From Pseudomonas sp. ISL-84 (GTDB lineage Bacteria > Bacillota > Bacilli > Bacillales > Cytobacillaceae), in assembly GCA_018613035.1 (NCBI GenBank), contig JAGGRA010000016.1, positions 1 through 54,100 on the forward strand: a DNA stretch of 54,100 nucleotides, read 5' to 3'. A model generated the notes under the pieces. The model ran no database searches, was not told where the DNA came from, and worked only from the letters and a program-made list of their open reading frames with translations. Below are positions 7,877 through 16,354 of the stretch, one piece after another. Numbering within the stretch: position 1 is the stretch's first letter; each line of letters begins with the position of its first letter. Position numbers and translations under genes: made by a program.

Positions 7877-8833
7877 TTATTCCAATCCTTTCTCAATTTC
7901 CTTCACCATTTCTGCTACAGAAACTAATCCTCCGCCAGAAAGGTACCAATAATCAGGATTCAAGTAGATAATATGATCATTTTCATACGCTTTTGTCTTT
8001 TTGACAAGTTCATTTTCAATAATTTGTTTAGCGGAGGATTCACCTTCCACCGCTGCCCCTCTGTCGATGACAAATAGATAGTCCGGATCTTTTTCTACAA
8101 TATATTCAGGAGAAACGCTCTGACCGTGAGTGGAAACTTCAATTTTATCATCAGCAGGCTTAACACCAAACACATCATGGACAATGCCAAAGCGGGAAGC
8201 AGGTCCATATGCACTAAGGCTTCCTTCATTCGCTAAGATGATTAAGCCATTGCTTCCATCTGCAGTTGCTTTCTCTTTTAATGCTGCGATGGACTCTTCA
8301 ATACTGGCAAGCTCTTTCTCTGCTTCTTCTTCCTTTCCGAAAATCTCGCCTAATGTTTTGGTATTTTCTTTAAAGGATTCCATGTATTTGGAAGTATCAA
8401 CACCCATAAAAATAGTTGGAGCAATTTCGCTTAATTCTTCATATGCTTCCTGCTGCCTTCCCGAAATGATAATTAGTTCCGGCTGAATTTCGCTGATTTT
8501 TTCAAAATCAGGTTCTTTCAGGCTTCCAACATTCTCATACTTGCTGTCTTCGAACTTTGAAAGATATTTAGGGATGTTCATCTGGGGAACGCCTGTTACT
8601 TCGACGCCAAGCTTATCTAATGTATCCAGCACACCGAAATCGAAAACTACTACCTTTTCCGGATTCACTGTTACCGGTGTTTCGCCTAATTGATGCTTAA
8701 TTGTGATTTCATTTGATTCTGTTTTGCTGCCCTCACCTGAGCCATTTGCTTCTTGTGATGTTTCTGTGCCGCAAGCTGCTGTCACAATCGCCAACACAGC
8801 CATTATTAAAAACAACGATAACCTTCTTACCAT
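7877..8833 (-). CDS. yclQ: Siderophore ABC transporter substrate-binding lipoprotein (YclQ-like)
   Basis: A 318-aa periplasmic-binding-protein-type lipoprotein. The signal peptide ends in the lipobox TAAC (about residues 18-21), giving a membrane-anchored cysteine. The mature part has the two-lobed iron-siderophore fold, with VVFDFGVLDTLDKLGVEVTGVP near 63-84 and EIQPELIIISGRQ near 115-127. It is the last gene of a four-gene unit with the same order as B. subtilis yclNOPQ, which imports petrobactin and precursor catecholates. Petrobactin specificity is inferred from synteny. GAGGTG precedes the ATG. The 119-bp gap to yclP contains nothing recognisable. Confidence 0.85.
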   Translation of the reverse strand: MVRRLSLFLIMAVLAIVTAACGTETSQEANGSGEGSKTESNEITIKHQLGETPVTVNPEKVVVFDFGVLDTLDKLGVEVTGVPQMNIPKYLSKFEDSKYENVGSLKEPDFEKISEIQPELIIISGRQQEAYEELSEIAPTIFMGVDTSKYMESFKENTKTLGEIFGKEEEAEKELASIEESIAALKEKATADGSNGLIILANEGSLSAYGPASRFGIVHDVFGVKPADDKIEVSTHGQSVSPEYIVEKDPDYLFVIDRGAAVEGESSAKQIIENELVKKTKAYENDHIIYLNPDYWYLSGGGLVSVAEMVKEIEKGLE

Positions 8834-8952
8834 GTTTGTTCACCTCATAGAATAATATTATTTCAATAATTGCCCGCTGATCCCAGAACTCTTCATAGAG
8901 GAGGGCCCTTCCCCTACTTGCCCTTTGAACAGCACTCAATTTTAAGAAACCA

Positions 8953-9711
8953 TTAGTTGAATACCATACAAAACTTTTGACAGTTAAACTCTTGAATTTG
9001 GATATTCATATCATAGACTTCCTTTAACACCGGAGAAGAAATAATTTCATCTGTCGTGCCAGCCTTGACTACCTTGCCATCCTTTAAAGCGACAATATAA
9101 TCCGAATAGGTGGAAGCAAAATTGATATCATGAATAACAATTATGACAGTTTTGCCCATTTCCTGGGTCAGCCTGCGGAGCACTTTCATAATCTGCACCG
9201 AGTGTTTCATATCCAGGTTATTAAGAGGCTCATCCAGAAGGATATAATCTGTATTTTGGGCAATGACCATTGCAATATAAGCCCGCTGCTTTTGGCCGCC
9301 GCTCAATTGGTCCAGATATTTGTTTTCAATATCCTTTAACTCCATATACTCAATAGCTTCATCGACATACTTCCAATCCTCTTTTGTCAAACGCCCCTGT
9401 GAATAAGGAAAGCGCCCAAATGAAACAAGCTCCCTGATTGTCAGCCTGATGCTAATATTATTGGATTGTTTGAGGATGGAAATTTGTTTGGCAAGGTCCT
9501 TGCTTTTACATTGATCCAGCCTTTTGCCTTCGATTAATATTTCCCCCTCATCAGCAGAGATAAGGCGGCTGATCATCGAAAGAAGAGTACTTTTACCAGC
9601 ACCGTTGGGTCCAATAAAAGAGGTGATCTTTCCTTTTGGTATACTAACTGAAACATTTTCAACTACATACTTACTTCCATATTGTTTTGAGACATTCACG
9701 ACATCTACCAT
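8953..9711 (-). CDS. yclP: Siderophore ABC transporter ATP-binding protein (YclP-like)
   Basis: A 252-aa ABC ATPase of the iron-siderophore (FecE/FepC) type, which drives import through the YclN/YclO permease pair. Walker A is GPNGAGKST (about residues 33-41), the signature is LSGGQKQR (about 136-143), Walker B is YILLDEP (about 156-162), and the switch His is in VIHDINFA (about 192-199). The start overlaps the end of yclO by 7 bp, indicating translational coupling. Length is standard for the family. Confidence 0.9.
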   Translation of the reverse strand: MVDVVNVSKQYGSKYVVENVSVSIPKGKITSFIGPNGAGKSTLLSMISRLISADEGEILIEGKRLDQCKSKDLAKQISILKQSNNISIRLTIRELVSFGRFPYSQGRLTKEDWKYVDEAIEYMELKDIENKYLDQLSGGQKQRAYIAMVIAQNTDYILLDEPLNNLDMKHSVQIMKVLRRLTQEMGKTVIIVIHDINFASTYSDYIVALKDGKVVKAGTTDEIISSPVLKEVYDMNIQIQEFNCQKFCMVFN

Positions 9712-10658
9712 GTTTTATTCTCCTTTAATAGAAGATAGATAAAATATACACCGCCGGCAAAGTTAATGATGACACTCAAGGTCGTGGAGAAGCTAAACAC
9801 TCTTTCCACGATCAGCTGGCCCCCGACAAGAGCAATGATGCTAATTAGAATTGATCCCAGAATTAAGTATTTGTGCTGAAACGTTTTCATGAATTCATGT
9901 GCAACATTTGCGACAAGCAGGCCAAGGAATGTGATTGGTCCGATCAAAGCTGTCGCAATCGAAACCAGGATGGCAACAATAATCAAGAGCCTTTTTACGA
10001 CATAATCATAGTCAACGCCCAGATTTACCGCCTGCTCCTTTCCAAGGGAAAGCACGTCGAGGTATTTTGCAAAACGGTAAAAATACATTCCTGTTAAGGT
10101 GATAAGAACCACTGCAATGATTAGGAGATCTGTATTCACATTATTGAAGCTTGCGAACATTCGATCCTGCACAATCATGAATTCATTCGGGTCAATCAGG
10201 ACTTCCATGAAAGAGGATATACTTTGGAAAAAGGTTCCAAATATAATTCCAACTAATAATAGAAAATAGATATTTTGGCCGCCCTCTTTTTTAAAAAGAA
10301 TGCGGTATAGCAGGCCTGCGAATAATACCATCAATCCTACCGAGATAATAAAATTAATGTTTTTGTTCATAACTGTCTCATTCATCGAACCCAGTACGAA
10401 GATGAGGAAGGTCTGAATTAGCATATATAGGGAATCCAGGCCAATAATGCTTGGCGTTAGAATTCGGTTATTCGTAATTGTCTGGAAAATCATTGTTGAA
10501 AAGGCAATGACACCGCCCGTTAGAATGATGGCGAGGACCTTTTTCCCTCTTTTAGGAAGTGCGTAGTCCCAATTGCTTCCTAAATCGATAAATAAAAAAC
10601 CTAAAATCAAAATAATGGATACGCCTGCAAGGATGCCGATTTTTGCTTGTTTACTCAT
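9705..10658 (-). CDS. yclO: Siderophore ABC transporter permease (YclO-like)
   Basis: A 317-aa FecCD-family permease with about nine to ten membrane helices. The coupling region GPITFLGLLVANVAHEFMKTFQHKYL (about residues 245-270) is the cytoplasmic loop that contacts the ATPase. It forms a heterodimer with the YclN product; the two genes overlap by 8 bp, and yclP overlaps its 3' end. Length and order match B. subtilis yclO. Confidence 0.88.
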   Translation of the reverse strand: MSKQAKIGILAGVSIILILGFLFIDLGSNWDYALPKRGKKVLAIILTGGVIAFSTMIFQTITNNRILTPSIIGLDSLYMLIQTFLIFVLGSMNETVMNKNINFIISVGLMVLFAGLLYRILFKKEGGQNIYFLLLVGIIFGTFFQSISSFMEVLIDPNEFMIVQDRMFASFNNVNTDLLIIAVVLITLTGMYFYRFAKYLDVLSLGKEQAVNLGVDYDYVVKRLLIIVAILVSIATALIGPITFLGLLVANVAHEFMKTFQHKYLILGSILISIIALVGGQLIVERVFSFSTTLSVIINFAGGVYFIYLLLKENKTW

Positions 10659-11601
10659 ATGCCTTTCTCCTCATGATCAAATAAAGAAAAATTCCGCTGC
10701 CAATCACACCTACTGTTACACCGATCGGAATTTCATATGGATAAATAATCACGCGTCCGAAGATGTCACATATGAGTACAAATATTGCGCCCATCAGTGC
10801 TGTATGGGAAAGGCTTTTCTTTAAGTGGTCTCCTTGATAGATGGTCACGATATTAGGAATAATCAAGCCCAGGAAAGGGATCATTCCCACCGTCAATACG
10901 ACCACTGTTGTGACAAGAGCAACGATAATCAAACCTACATTCACAACCTGCTTATGGTTAAGCCCAAGGTTAACTGAAAATTCCTCTCCCATTCCTGCAA
11001 TAGTGAACTTATTGGCATAGAGGTATGCAACGAGGACGATCGGAATGCTAATATACAGGAGCTCATATCTCCCCTGAATCATCATAGAAAAATTCCCCTG
11101 CAGCCATGAAGACATATTTTGAACCAAATCCTCTTTCAGTGCGAAGAAGGTTGTGATGCTTCCTATGATATTTCCAAACATTAGCCCCACTAGCGGGATA
11201 AAGATGGCATCTTTAAACTTGATCCTATCCAGTATTTTCATAAAAATGAAAGTTCCCAGAAGCGCAAAAGCAAAGGCCACCAGCATTTTTATGAAAGGGC
11301 TAGCTGAAGTAAACAGCATAAGAGAAACCAGTATACCCAGCCGGGCTGAATCCAGCGTACCCGCCGTGGTCGGAGATACAAATTTGTTTCTGGACAGCTG
11401 CTGCATAATCAATCCGGCAATACTCATACTCATCCCCGCAATAATGATACTTATAAGCCGCGGAAATCGGCTGGCTGTTAAAATATGCAGCTGGTCTTCT
11501 CTCATATTAAACAAATCGAGTGGACTTACATTCTTAACCCCAATAAATAATGAGGTAAAGGATAAAATAATAAGAATACTGATTAAATGCCTTTTTTTCA
11601 T
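10651..11601 (-). CDS. yclN: Siderophore ABC transporter permease (YclN-like)
   Basis: First gene of the siderophore import operon, 316 aa from the preferred ATG at 11601. A GTG at 11616 is also in frame, but AGGA lies at proper spacing before the ATG. It is a FecCD-family permease with the Gly-rich SIAGLIMQQLSRNKFVSPTT segment and the MIPFLGLIIPNIVTIYQGDH coupling loop near the C-terminal third. It pairs with YclO. The promoter upstream has consensus -35 and -10 boxes and three Fur-like sites, so iron starvation should induce it. Confidence 0.87.
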   Translation of the reverse strand: MKKRHLISILIILSFTSLFIGVKNVSPLDLFNMREDQLHILTASRFPRLISIIIAGMSMSIAGLIMQQLSRNKFVSPTTAGTLDSARLGILVSLMLFTSASPFIKMLVAFAFALLGTFIFMKILDRIKFKDAIFIPLVGLMFGNIIGSITTFFALKEDLVQNMSSWLQGNFSMMIQGRYELLYISIPIVLVAYLYANKFTIAGMGEEFSVNLGLNHKQVVNVGLIIVALVTTVVVLTVGMIPFLGLIIPNIVTIYQGDHLKKSLSHTALMGAIFVLICDIFGRVIIYPYEIPIGVTVGVIGSGIFLYLIMRRKAYE

Positions 11602-11648
11602 AACAGTTCCTAACACTTTCCTAGAGTGAAGTCTTTAAAATATGAAAC

Positions 11649-11669
11649 TAATAATCATTCTCACTATTA
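11649..11669. promoter_or_regulatory. Fur-like box (weak) in the yclN leader
   Basis: The sequence around TAATAATCATTCTCACTATTA's core keeps the Fur alternation of A/T and TC/GA blocks but has several mismatches to TGATAATNATTATCA. It lies between the start codon and the strong Fur box. Confidence 0.4.
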
Positions 11670-11683
11670 GCTTAAAAAATAAT

Positions 11684-11704
11684 TGATAATGGTTATCATT
11701 ATCA
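11684..11704. promoter_or_regulatory. Fur box at the yclN transcription start
   Basis: TGATAATGG followed by TTATCATTATCA contains overlapping 7-1-7 Fur motifs (TGATAATNATTATCA type). It sits just downstream of the -10 box, so bound Fur-Fe would block initiation of yclNOPQ. Confidence 0.85.
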
Positions 11705-11715
11705 ATTATACCTAT

Positions 11716-11744
11716 ATTTTAAAGGTAATTTTTAGCAGTGTCAA
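11716..11744 (-). promoter_or_regulatory. Sigma-A promoter of yclNOPQ
   Basis: Read on the minus strand: TTGACA (11744-11739), a 17-bp spacer, TAAAAT (11721-11716). This is one of the best promoter matches in the window. Confidence 0.75.
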
Positions 11745-11753
11745 CGCCTTTGA

Positions 11754-11768
11754 TGAGAAGGATTATCA
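11754..11768. promoter_or_regulatory. Second Fur box upstream of the yclN -35
   Basis: TGAGAAGGATTATCA matches 13 of the 14 defined positions of TGATAATNATTATCA apart from small changes in the left half. It lies 9 bp upstream of the -35. Confidence 0.6.
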
Positions 11769-11792
11769 TTATCGGATAAAAAATAATGGCTT

Positions 11793-11810
11793 TACTTGTT
11801 TAGACAAGTA
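11793..11810. promoter_or_regulatory. Palindrome TACTTG-N6-CAAGTA, copy 1 (candidate MarR operator)
   Basis: TACTTG, spacer TTTAGA, CAAGTA. It lies just 3' of the MarR gene and about 50 bp upstream of the yclN -35. The same arms and spacing recur upstream of the MarR gene at 12317-12334. Confidence 0.55.
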
Positions 11811-11824
11811 CTATGCAGGAAATC

Positions 11825-12265
11825 TCACTTGAGATTTTCCCTTACCTGGTCCAGAACACGGAGACATGTCTCAAGCTCCTTTCCATCGATTGAACCTGAT
11901 GCATCTTCAATCGTCTTTAAAGCAAGTGACGTGAGACCATTTTCCATTTCCCTGCCCTTGTCTGTCAGGTAAATAAGATTAATTCTCTTATCAGCCTTAT
12001 CACTAATCCGGACAACCAAATCTCTTTTAATCATATTATCAACCAGCCTTGATACACTTGGCTGATCTCGCTCATTTTTCATAGCAAGCTGATTCTGGGT
12101 TTGCCCGTCTTTTTCATAAAGTCGGCTCAAGATCTGCCATTGCTCGTATGTCACATCAAAACCTGCATCCCTGAAATTCTTGTTCAGGCGATTGGACATT
12201 AAGCGGGAAGCATGGAAAAGCTTGTAGCCAAGAGAATCATCTAATAGATACCTTTTTTTTGCCAT
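11825..12265 (-). CDS. MarR-family transcriptional regulator
   Basis: A 146-aa winged-helix regulator of the MarR family. The N-terminal dimerisation helix region (residues 1-30) is followed by FDVTYEQWQILSRLYEKDG (about 35-53), the recognition helix region QPSVSRLVDNMIKRDLV (about 68-84), and the wing with RISDKADKRINLIYLTDKG (about 86-104). Such dimers bind pseudo-palindromic sites and are released by small ligands or oxidation. The gene lies between the siderophore operon and the serine hydrolase and is flanked by two identical-arm palindromes, suggesting autoregulation and possible control of yclNOPQ. The effector is unknown. Confidence 0.88.
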   Translation of the reverse strand: MAKKRYLLDDSLGYKLFHASRLMSNRLNKNFRDAGFDVTYEQWQILSRLYEKDGQTQNQLAMKNERDQPSVSRLVDNMIKRDLVVRISDKADKRINLIYLTDKGREMENGLTSLALKTIEDASGSIDGKELETCLRVLDQVRENLK

Positions 12266-12315
12266 TATGTTCTCCTCTTCTCTTCAGGAGCTTACACTAT
12301 TAAGTTTAAAAGAAA

Positions 12316-12335
12316 ATACTTGTTGATGCAAGTAT
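12316..12335. promoter_or_regulatory. Palindrome ATACTTG-N6-CAAGTAT, copy 2 (candidate MarR operator)
   Basis: Arms ATACTTG and CAAGTAT separated by TTGATG, 51 bp upstream of the MarR start codon. Geometry is identical to copy 1. On the minus strand a promoter-like TTGAAA-N18-TATTTT overlaps it. Confidence 0.6.
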
Positions 12336-12389
12336 ATTTCAAATTGTTTATAATTATAACTAATCATTGGTGACTCTCTCCTTAAACCA

Positions 12390-12423
12390 CTAAAGAACCG
12401 GACTCATCAGAACGGTTCTTTAG
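12390..12423 (-). terminator. Hairpin at the end of the serine hydrolase gene
   Basis: Perfect 11-bp arms CTAAAGAACCG and CGGTTCTTTAG around a 12-nt loop; the stop codon lies in the stem. No T run follows, so it may be a weak terminator or a 3' stabilising structure of the dpp-ykf message. Confidence 0.5.
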
Positions 12424-13205
12424 TCCTTCATCATATAACGGTATATCCGGTTCCCTATTGAGGAGAGTACTTCTCTTCCGGCTGTCTGGTTCTTCAGCTC
12501 GTCAACAAGAACTGCAGCGTATACTATTTTTCGATTACCGGTAAATATGGCACAGTCATGCTCAATTCCCGGCAGTTCTCCTGTTTTACCAGCTACCTGT
12601 ACTTTCGCCGGGTCCACAGTGTTTGCCAATTTGTTTTTAAACTGCTGCCCGTCCAAGATCCGTTTCGCCAAAGCCTTATTTTTCTCAGGTAAAAGTGAAC
12701 GCTCTGTCAAAGTCTTTAAGCAGGACACCATATCTATGGCAGTTGTTTTATTATCCAAACCCCTTTTTAAAGCCTCAAAATCCATCATCTTTCTATTGAG
12801 TTCTGTGTTTTTCAGTTCGATACTTTTCATATAGCCATTGATTTCCTCTTCCCCTATCAAATCAATGACGAGATTCGTAGCTGCATTGTCCGACACAATA
12901 ATCATAAGCGTCATTAAGTCTATGACTTTCATCTTCAAACCTTTAGACATAGACTGCAATACTCCAGATCCGCCAACCCGGTCTGCATCATTTATCTGAA
13001 CTTCCTCATCCAGTTGAAGCAGACTATTCTTCGCTTGAGAAAGCCCCGCCAATAAAATGGGCACCTTAATTAAGCTCGCTGAAGAAAACACCTCACTGCC
13101 ATTCTCTTCGATAATGCCTTCTTCTGTTTGGATAAACAACCCAACGCGGCCTTCACAGCGGCTGGCCAGTTCAAGAATTTCAGCCTTTAATTCAAGGAAG
13201 CCCAT
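12420..13205 (-). CDS. Class A beta-lactamase-like serine hydrolase
   Basis: A 261-aa protein with the penicillin-recognising serine hydrolase motifs in order: Ser44-Leu-Ile-Lys47 (SxxK), Ser105-Asp-Asn107 (SDN) and Lys207-Thr-Gly209 (KTG). A general-base Glu at the class A omega-loop position is not clearly placed. No signal peptide is visible, which argues against a secreted beta-lactamase and for a cytoplasmic peptidase or esterase. It starts 1 bp after ykfD stops and forms the last gene of the murein-peptide cluster, so action on cell-wall peptides is the best inference. B. subtilis ykfABCD lacks this gene as far as I recall. Confidence 0.82.
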   Translation of the reverse strand: MGFLELKAEILELASRCEGRVGLFIQTEEGIIEENGSEVFSSASLIKVPILLAGLSQAKNSLLQLDEEVQINDADRVGGSGVLQSMSKGLKMKVIDLMTLMIIVSDNAATNLVIDLIGEEEINGYMKSIELKNTELNRKMMDFEALKRGLDNKTTAIDMVSCLKTLTERSLLPEKNKALAKRILDGQQFKNKLANTVDPAKVQVAGKTGELPGIEHDCAIFTGNRKIVYAAVLVDELKNQTAGREVLSSIGNRIYRYMMKD

Positions 13206-13206
13206 C

Positions 13207-14217
13207 TTATTTAGTCACCGCTACCTGCGGCCGATTATTGTCTCCTGTGACTTTTTCATTGTATAGATGGCATGCCACATAATGTTCCTTTTCAATTTCC
13301 TGCCACTCGGGCTTCATTGTGGCGCATGCTTCCATTGCATATGGGCAGCGAGTCCTGAATACACAGCCGCTTGGCGGATTCATTGGGCTTGGAAGCTCTC
13401 CTTCCAAAATAATTCTTTCCCGGTGATCCTCGACATCAGGGTCAGGAATAGGGATCGCAGACAATAATGCCTGAGTATATGGATGGAGAGGATTTTTATA
13501 TAAATTTTCACTTGTTGTTAATTCAACCAAGTGACCCAAATACATAACGGCAATACGGTCACTGATATGTTTAACCATTGATAAATCATGGGCGATAAAC
13601 AGATAGGTCAGGCCCTTCTTTTTCTGCAGCCCCTTTAGCAGGTTCACAACTTGTGCCTGAACGGATACATCAAGCGCTGAAATGGGTTCATCAGCGATAA
13701 TGAACTCCGGATCGAGCGCCAATGCGCGGGCAATCCCAATCCTTTGTCTCTGCCCGCCGCTGAATTCATGAGGGTAACGGTTAGCATGGTCCCTATTCAG
13801 CCCAACATCCTCCAAAAGCTGATACACCCGTTCAAGACGTTCCTTTTTATTCGGATATAAGCCATGGACCTCCATAGGCTCTGAGATGATTTCTTGAACC
13901 GTAGACCTTGGGTTTAAGGAAGCATACGGATCCTGGAAAATCATTTGCATCTTCCGGTGAAAAGCGAATCTTTCTTTTTCAGTCATTTTATGGACGTTTT
14001 TTCCGTCATAAATAACCTCGCCCTCAGTACCATCATATAAACCGATTATCGTACGCCCCGCGGTTGACTTACCGCATCCTGACTCTCCTACAATTCCAAA
14101 TGTTTCGCCCTTGTTGATTTGAAAGGAAACATCGTCCACCGCTTTCAAGGTTTGTCCCTTGCCCATCGAAAAATGCTTTTTTAGATTATTGACTTTTAAC
14201 AATGCTTCATTTGGCAT
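13207..14217 (-). CDS. ykfD: Oligopeptide ABC transporter ATP-binding protein (YkfD/OppF-like)
   Basis: A 336-aa ABC ATPase of the DppF/OppF type that should pair with DppD to energise DppB/DppC-mediated peptide import. Walker A is GESGCGKST (about residues 43-51), the signature is FSGGQRQRIGIARAL (about 152-166), Walker B is FIIADEP (about 172-178). The C-terminal oligopeptide-transporter domain carries the FRTRCPYAMEAC cysteine motif (about 286-297) typical of the group and often binding an iron-sulfur cluster. The gene sits 3 bp after ykfC in the same order as in B. subtilis. Confidence 0.9.
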   Translation of the reverse strand: MPNEALLKVNNLKKHFSMGKGQTLKAVDDVSFQINKGETFGIVGESGCGKSTAGRTIIGLYDGTEGEVIYDGKNVHKMTEKERFAFHRKMQMIFQDPYASLNPRSTVQEIISEPMEVHGLYPNKKERLERVYQLLEDVGLNRDHANRYPHEFSGGQRQRIGIARALALDPEFIIADEPISALDVSVQAQVVNLLKGLQKKKGLTYLFIAHDLSMVKHISDRIAVMYLGHLVELTTSENLYKNPLHPYTQALLSAIPIPDPDVEDHRERIILEGELPSPMNPPSGCVFRTRCPYAMEACATMKPEWQEIEKEHYVACHLYNEKVTGDNNRPQVAVTK

Positions 14218-14219
14218 CT

Positions 14220-15149
14220 TTATTCCTCCGTCTCTTGCCAGTAGCGTCTAGCTGCACATAATTCCTTTTCGTATATGGTATCCTTCAGGTCGATTATTTC
14301 GATTGTTTTACCAGTATTGGGAGAATGAAGCAATTTCCCTTCACCATAATAGATGCCTACGTGATGAAGCTTGCCTTTTCCTTCTTCATATGCAAAAAAC
14401 AATAAATCTCCCGGTTCCAGGGCATCCATCTCAACTGAGTTTCCTGCTACAGCCTGATCATGCGCATCACGCGGAATGATATATCCATTAGCTTTGCACA
14501 TGGAATAGCTGAATCCCGAACAGTCATAGCCAAAGCTGCTCATCCCGCCCCATAAATACGGCAGGTTTAAAAATTGTTCACCGGCTGCAACGATGTCTTT
14601 TCCGCTCCCTTTTGGAAGGCTGTCCAGAGATTCATGTACACTCACATCATCTTTCTTTAGAAGGCCATCTCCTGAAGGAGTCTGCACTTTTATCCATTCA
14701 GCATTCTCTTTCAAAACCGGCAGAACCGTTTGATAGCTTAAAACTATTTCCGGTTTTTGATCTATTGAGTAAAGCTCTGCTTTTTTCTTCTGCACGACAG
14801 CAACCTGGCTGCTATCCAGGTTCCAATCACTTTTTTGTACAAGCTGGGCTTTGGGGATCCACCCTGGATATCCTCTCTCATCCTTTGAAGAGGATTGATC
14901 TGGTATAACCACGTGGGCCCAATCCTCTTTTTCTTCCAGCACAATTATTTCTTGCCCGTATAATACCTGCGATTGTACAAGGTTTCTGTCGCAAAGCTCC
15001 AACCGTGGCTTATATGTTAGTTTCTCAAGCCAGGAATCCAGGTCGACTGGATTGTTGACTGCCTCCCGGTCTATATCCCTTGAGGAATCAAATGCCGTCC
15101 ACAAGGTTGCTACCGGAACTGAAACCAGCCATCTTTGCTGTATTGTCAA
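14220..15149 (-). CDS. ykfC: Gamma-D-Glu-L-amino acid peptidase YkfC (NlpC/P60)
   Basis: A murein-peptide endopeptidase that cuts L-Ala-gamma-D-Glu from the diamino acid. SH3-like segments fill the N-terminal two thirds (about residues 50-180), and an NlpC/P60 domain follows with catalytic Cys210 (YDCSGFSYS), His263 (HHVGIY) and His275 (LLHSP). I place the start at TTG 15149 (309 aa) because AAGGAGGAG lies right before it. The longer frame from GTG 15176 would bury this ribosome site inside the gene. It has no signal peptide and acts in the cytoplasm on peptides imported by Dpp. Confidence 0.88.
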   Translation of the reverse strand: MTIQQRWLVSVPVATLWTAFDSSRDIDREAVNNPVDLDSWLEKLTYKPRLELCDRNLVQSQVLYGQEIIVLEEKEDWAHVVIPDQSSSKDERGYPGWIPKAQLVQKSDWNLDSSQVAVVQKKKAELYSIDQKPEIVLSYQTVLPVLKENAEWIKVQTPSGDGLLKKDDVSVHESLDSLPKGSGKDIVAAGEQFLNLPYLWGGMSSFGYDCSGFSYSMCKANGYIIPRDAHDQAVAGNSVEMDALEPGDLLFFAYEEGKGKLHHVGIYYGEGKLLHSPNTGKTIEIIDLKDTIYEKELCAARRYWQETEE

Positions 15150-15234
15150 AACGAACTCCTCCTTTTTATAAGGCACATGTGCCTATTAATAAATAGTCTC
15201 TGAAAAAGCGCAATGTTCCGACTATATCACTTAA

Positions 15235-16341
15235 TTAAGAAGGCAATTCCTGTTTGCCCTCAATTAAAGAAACATTCCTGATTCCAAGACCCGGGTCAGT
15301 TGGAAGAGTGATTTTCCGGCCTGTATACCGAATGCCCCCATCCACCACTTCCTTGGCCATCATCAATGGGGCATCAAAATCAAAGCGGGTGATATTTTTT
15401 TTGCTGGCTGCAAAATGTGCAGCCGCTGTAATCCCAATTCGTGTTTCAATCATGCTGCCGACCATGCATTCCATCCCGCAGACCTCTGCCAGCTGATTAA
15501 TAATCTGCGCCTGGTAGATGCCTCCTGATTTCATCAGCTTTATATTAATTAAATCCGCGCTTCTCGTTTTGATTACTTCAAAAGCCTGCTTAGGAGTAAA
15601 GACACTTTCATCAGCCATAATCGGTGTATCAACCGCATCTGTAACCTGTTTAAGCCCTTCAATATCCCATGCTTTTACAGGCTGTTCGACAAGTTCAATA
15701 TTTAAATCGAGGGTCTCCATTTTGCGGATCGCATAGACAGCTTCTTTCGCCTTCCAGCCCTGATTTGCGTCGAGCCTTATTTTAATTTTAGAGCCGACCC
15801 GATTGCGGATTTCCCGAATTCGCTCGATATCTGTTAAAATATCGTCCTTGCCGACCTTTACTTTCAGGACATCAAATCCTTGCTGTACATAAGAAACGGC
15901 ATCTTCGCCCATTTCCTCCGGTCCATTGACACTAACCGTATAATCCGTTTCCACTTCATTTTTATGTCCACCCAGAAATTGGTAAAGAGGCAATTTACAT
16001 TGCTGGGACAGGCAATCATAAAGCGCCATATCAACTGCAGCCTTGGCACTTGAATTTCCTATTAAAGCTGACTGAATTCCTTGAAAGATATCTTCATAGT
16101 TTAAAAGGCTTTTGTTTATTAAAAAAGGCTTTAATACATGGTGGATAGCCGATTCTATACTTGAAAGGCTGTCACCTGTAATCACAACAGTCGGAGGTGC
16201 TTCTCCCCAGCCGATTATCCCGTTATCACACGTTACTTTTACAACAATTGTTTCGGCTGTCTCGACAGTTCTCAATGCTGTTTTAAATGGCTTTTTCAGT
16301 GGTACTGCAACTCTGTTTGTCTCAATTTTGTTTATTTTCAT
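15235..16341 (-). CDS. ykfB: L-Ala-D/L-Glu epimerase YkfB
   Basis: A 368-aa enolase-superfamily enzyme that epimerises L-Ala-D-Glu from murein to L-Ala-L-Glu so that ordinary peptidases can finish degradation. All catalytic positions are present: Lys160 and Lys162 (LKVKVG), metal ligands Asp191, Glu219 and Asp244, and the second base Lys268 (INIKLM). The residue numbers match the characterised B. subtilis enzyme. It lies between ykfA and ykfC with short gaps. It ends 85 bp before the ykfC start, and a perfect AGGCACATGTGCCT palindrome occurs in that gap. Confidence 0.95.
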   Translation of the reverse strand: MKINKIETNRVAVPLKKPFKTALRTVETAETIVVKVTCDNGIIGWGEAPPTVVITGDSLSSIESAIHHVLKPFLINKSLLNYEDIFQGIQSALIGNSSAKAAVDMALYDCLSQQCKLPLYQFLGGHKNEVETDYTVSVNGPEEMGEDAVSYVQQGFDVLKVKVGKDDILTDIERIREIRNRVGSKIKIRLDANQGWKAKEAVYAIRKMETLDLNIELVEQPVKAWDIEGLKQVTDAVDTPIMADESVFTPKQAFEVIKTRSADLINIKLMKSGGIYQAQIINQLAEVCGMECMVGSMIETRIGITAAAHFAASKKNITRFDFDAPLMMAKEVVDGGIRYTGRKITLPTDPGLGIRNVSLIEGKQELPS

Positions 16342-16354
16342 CTATACCACCCTT

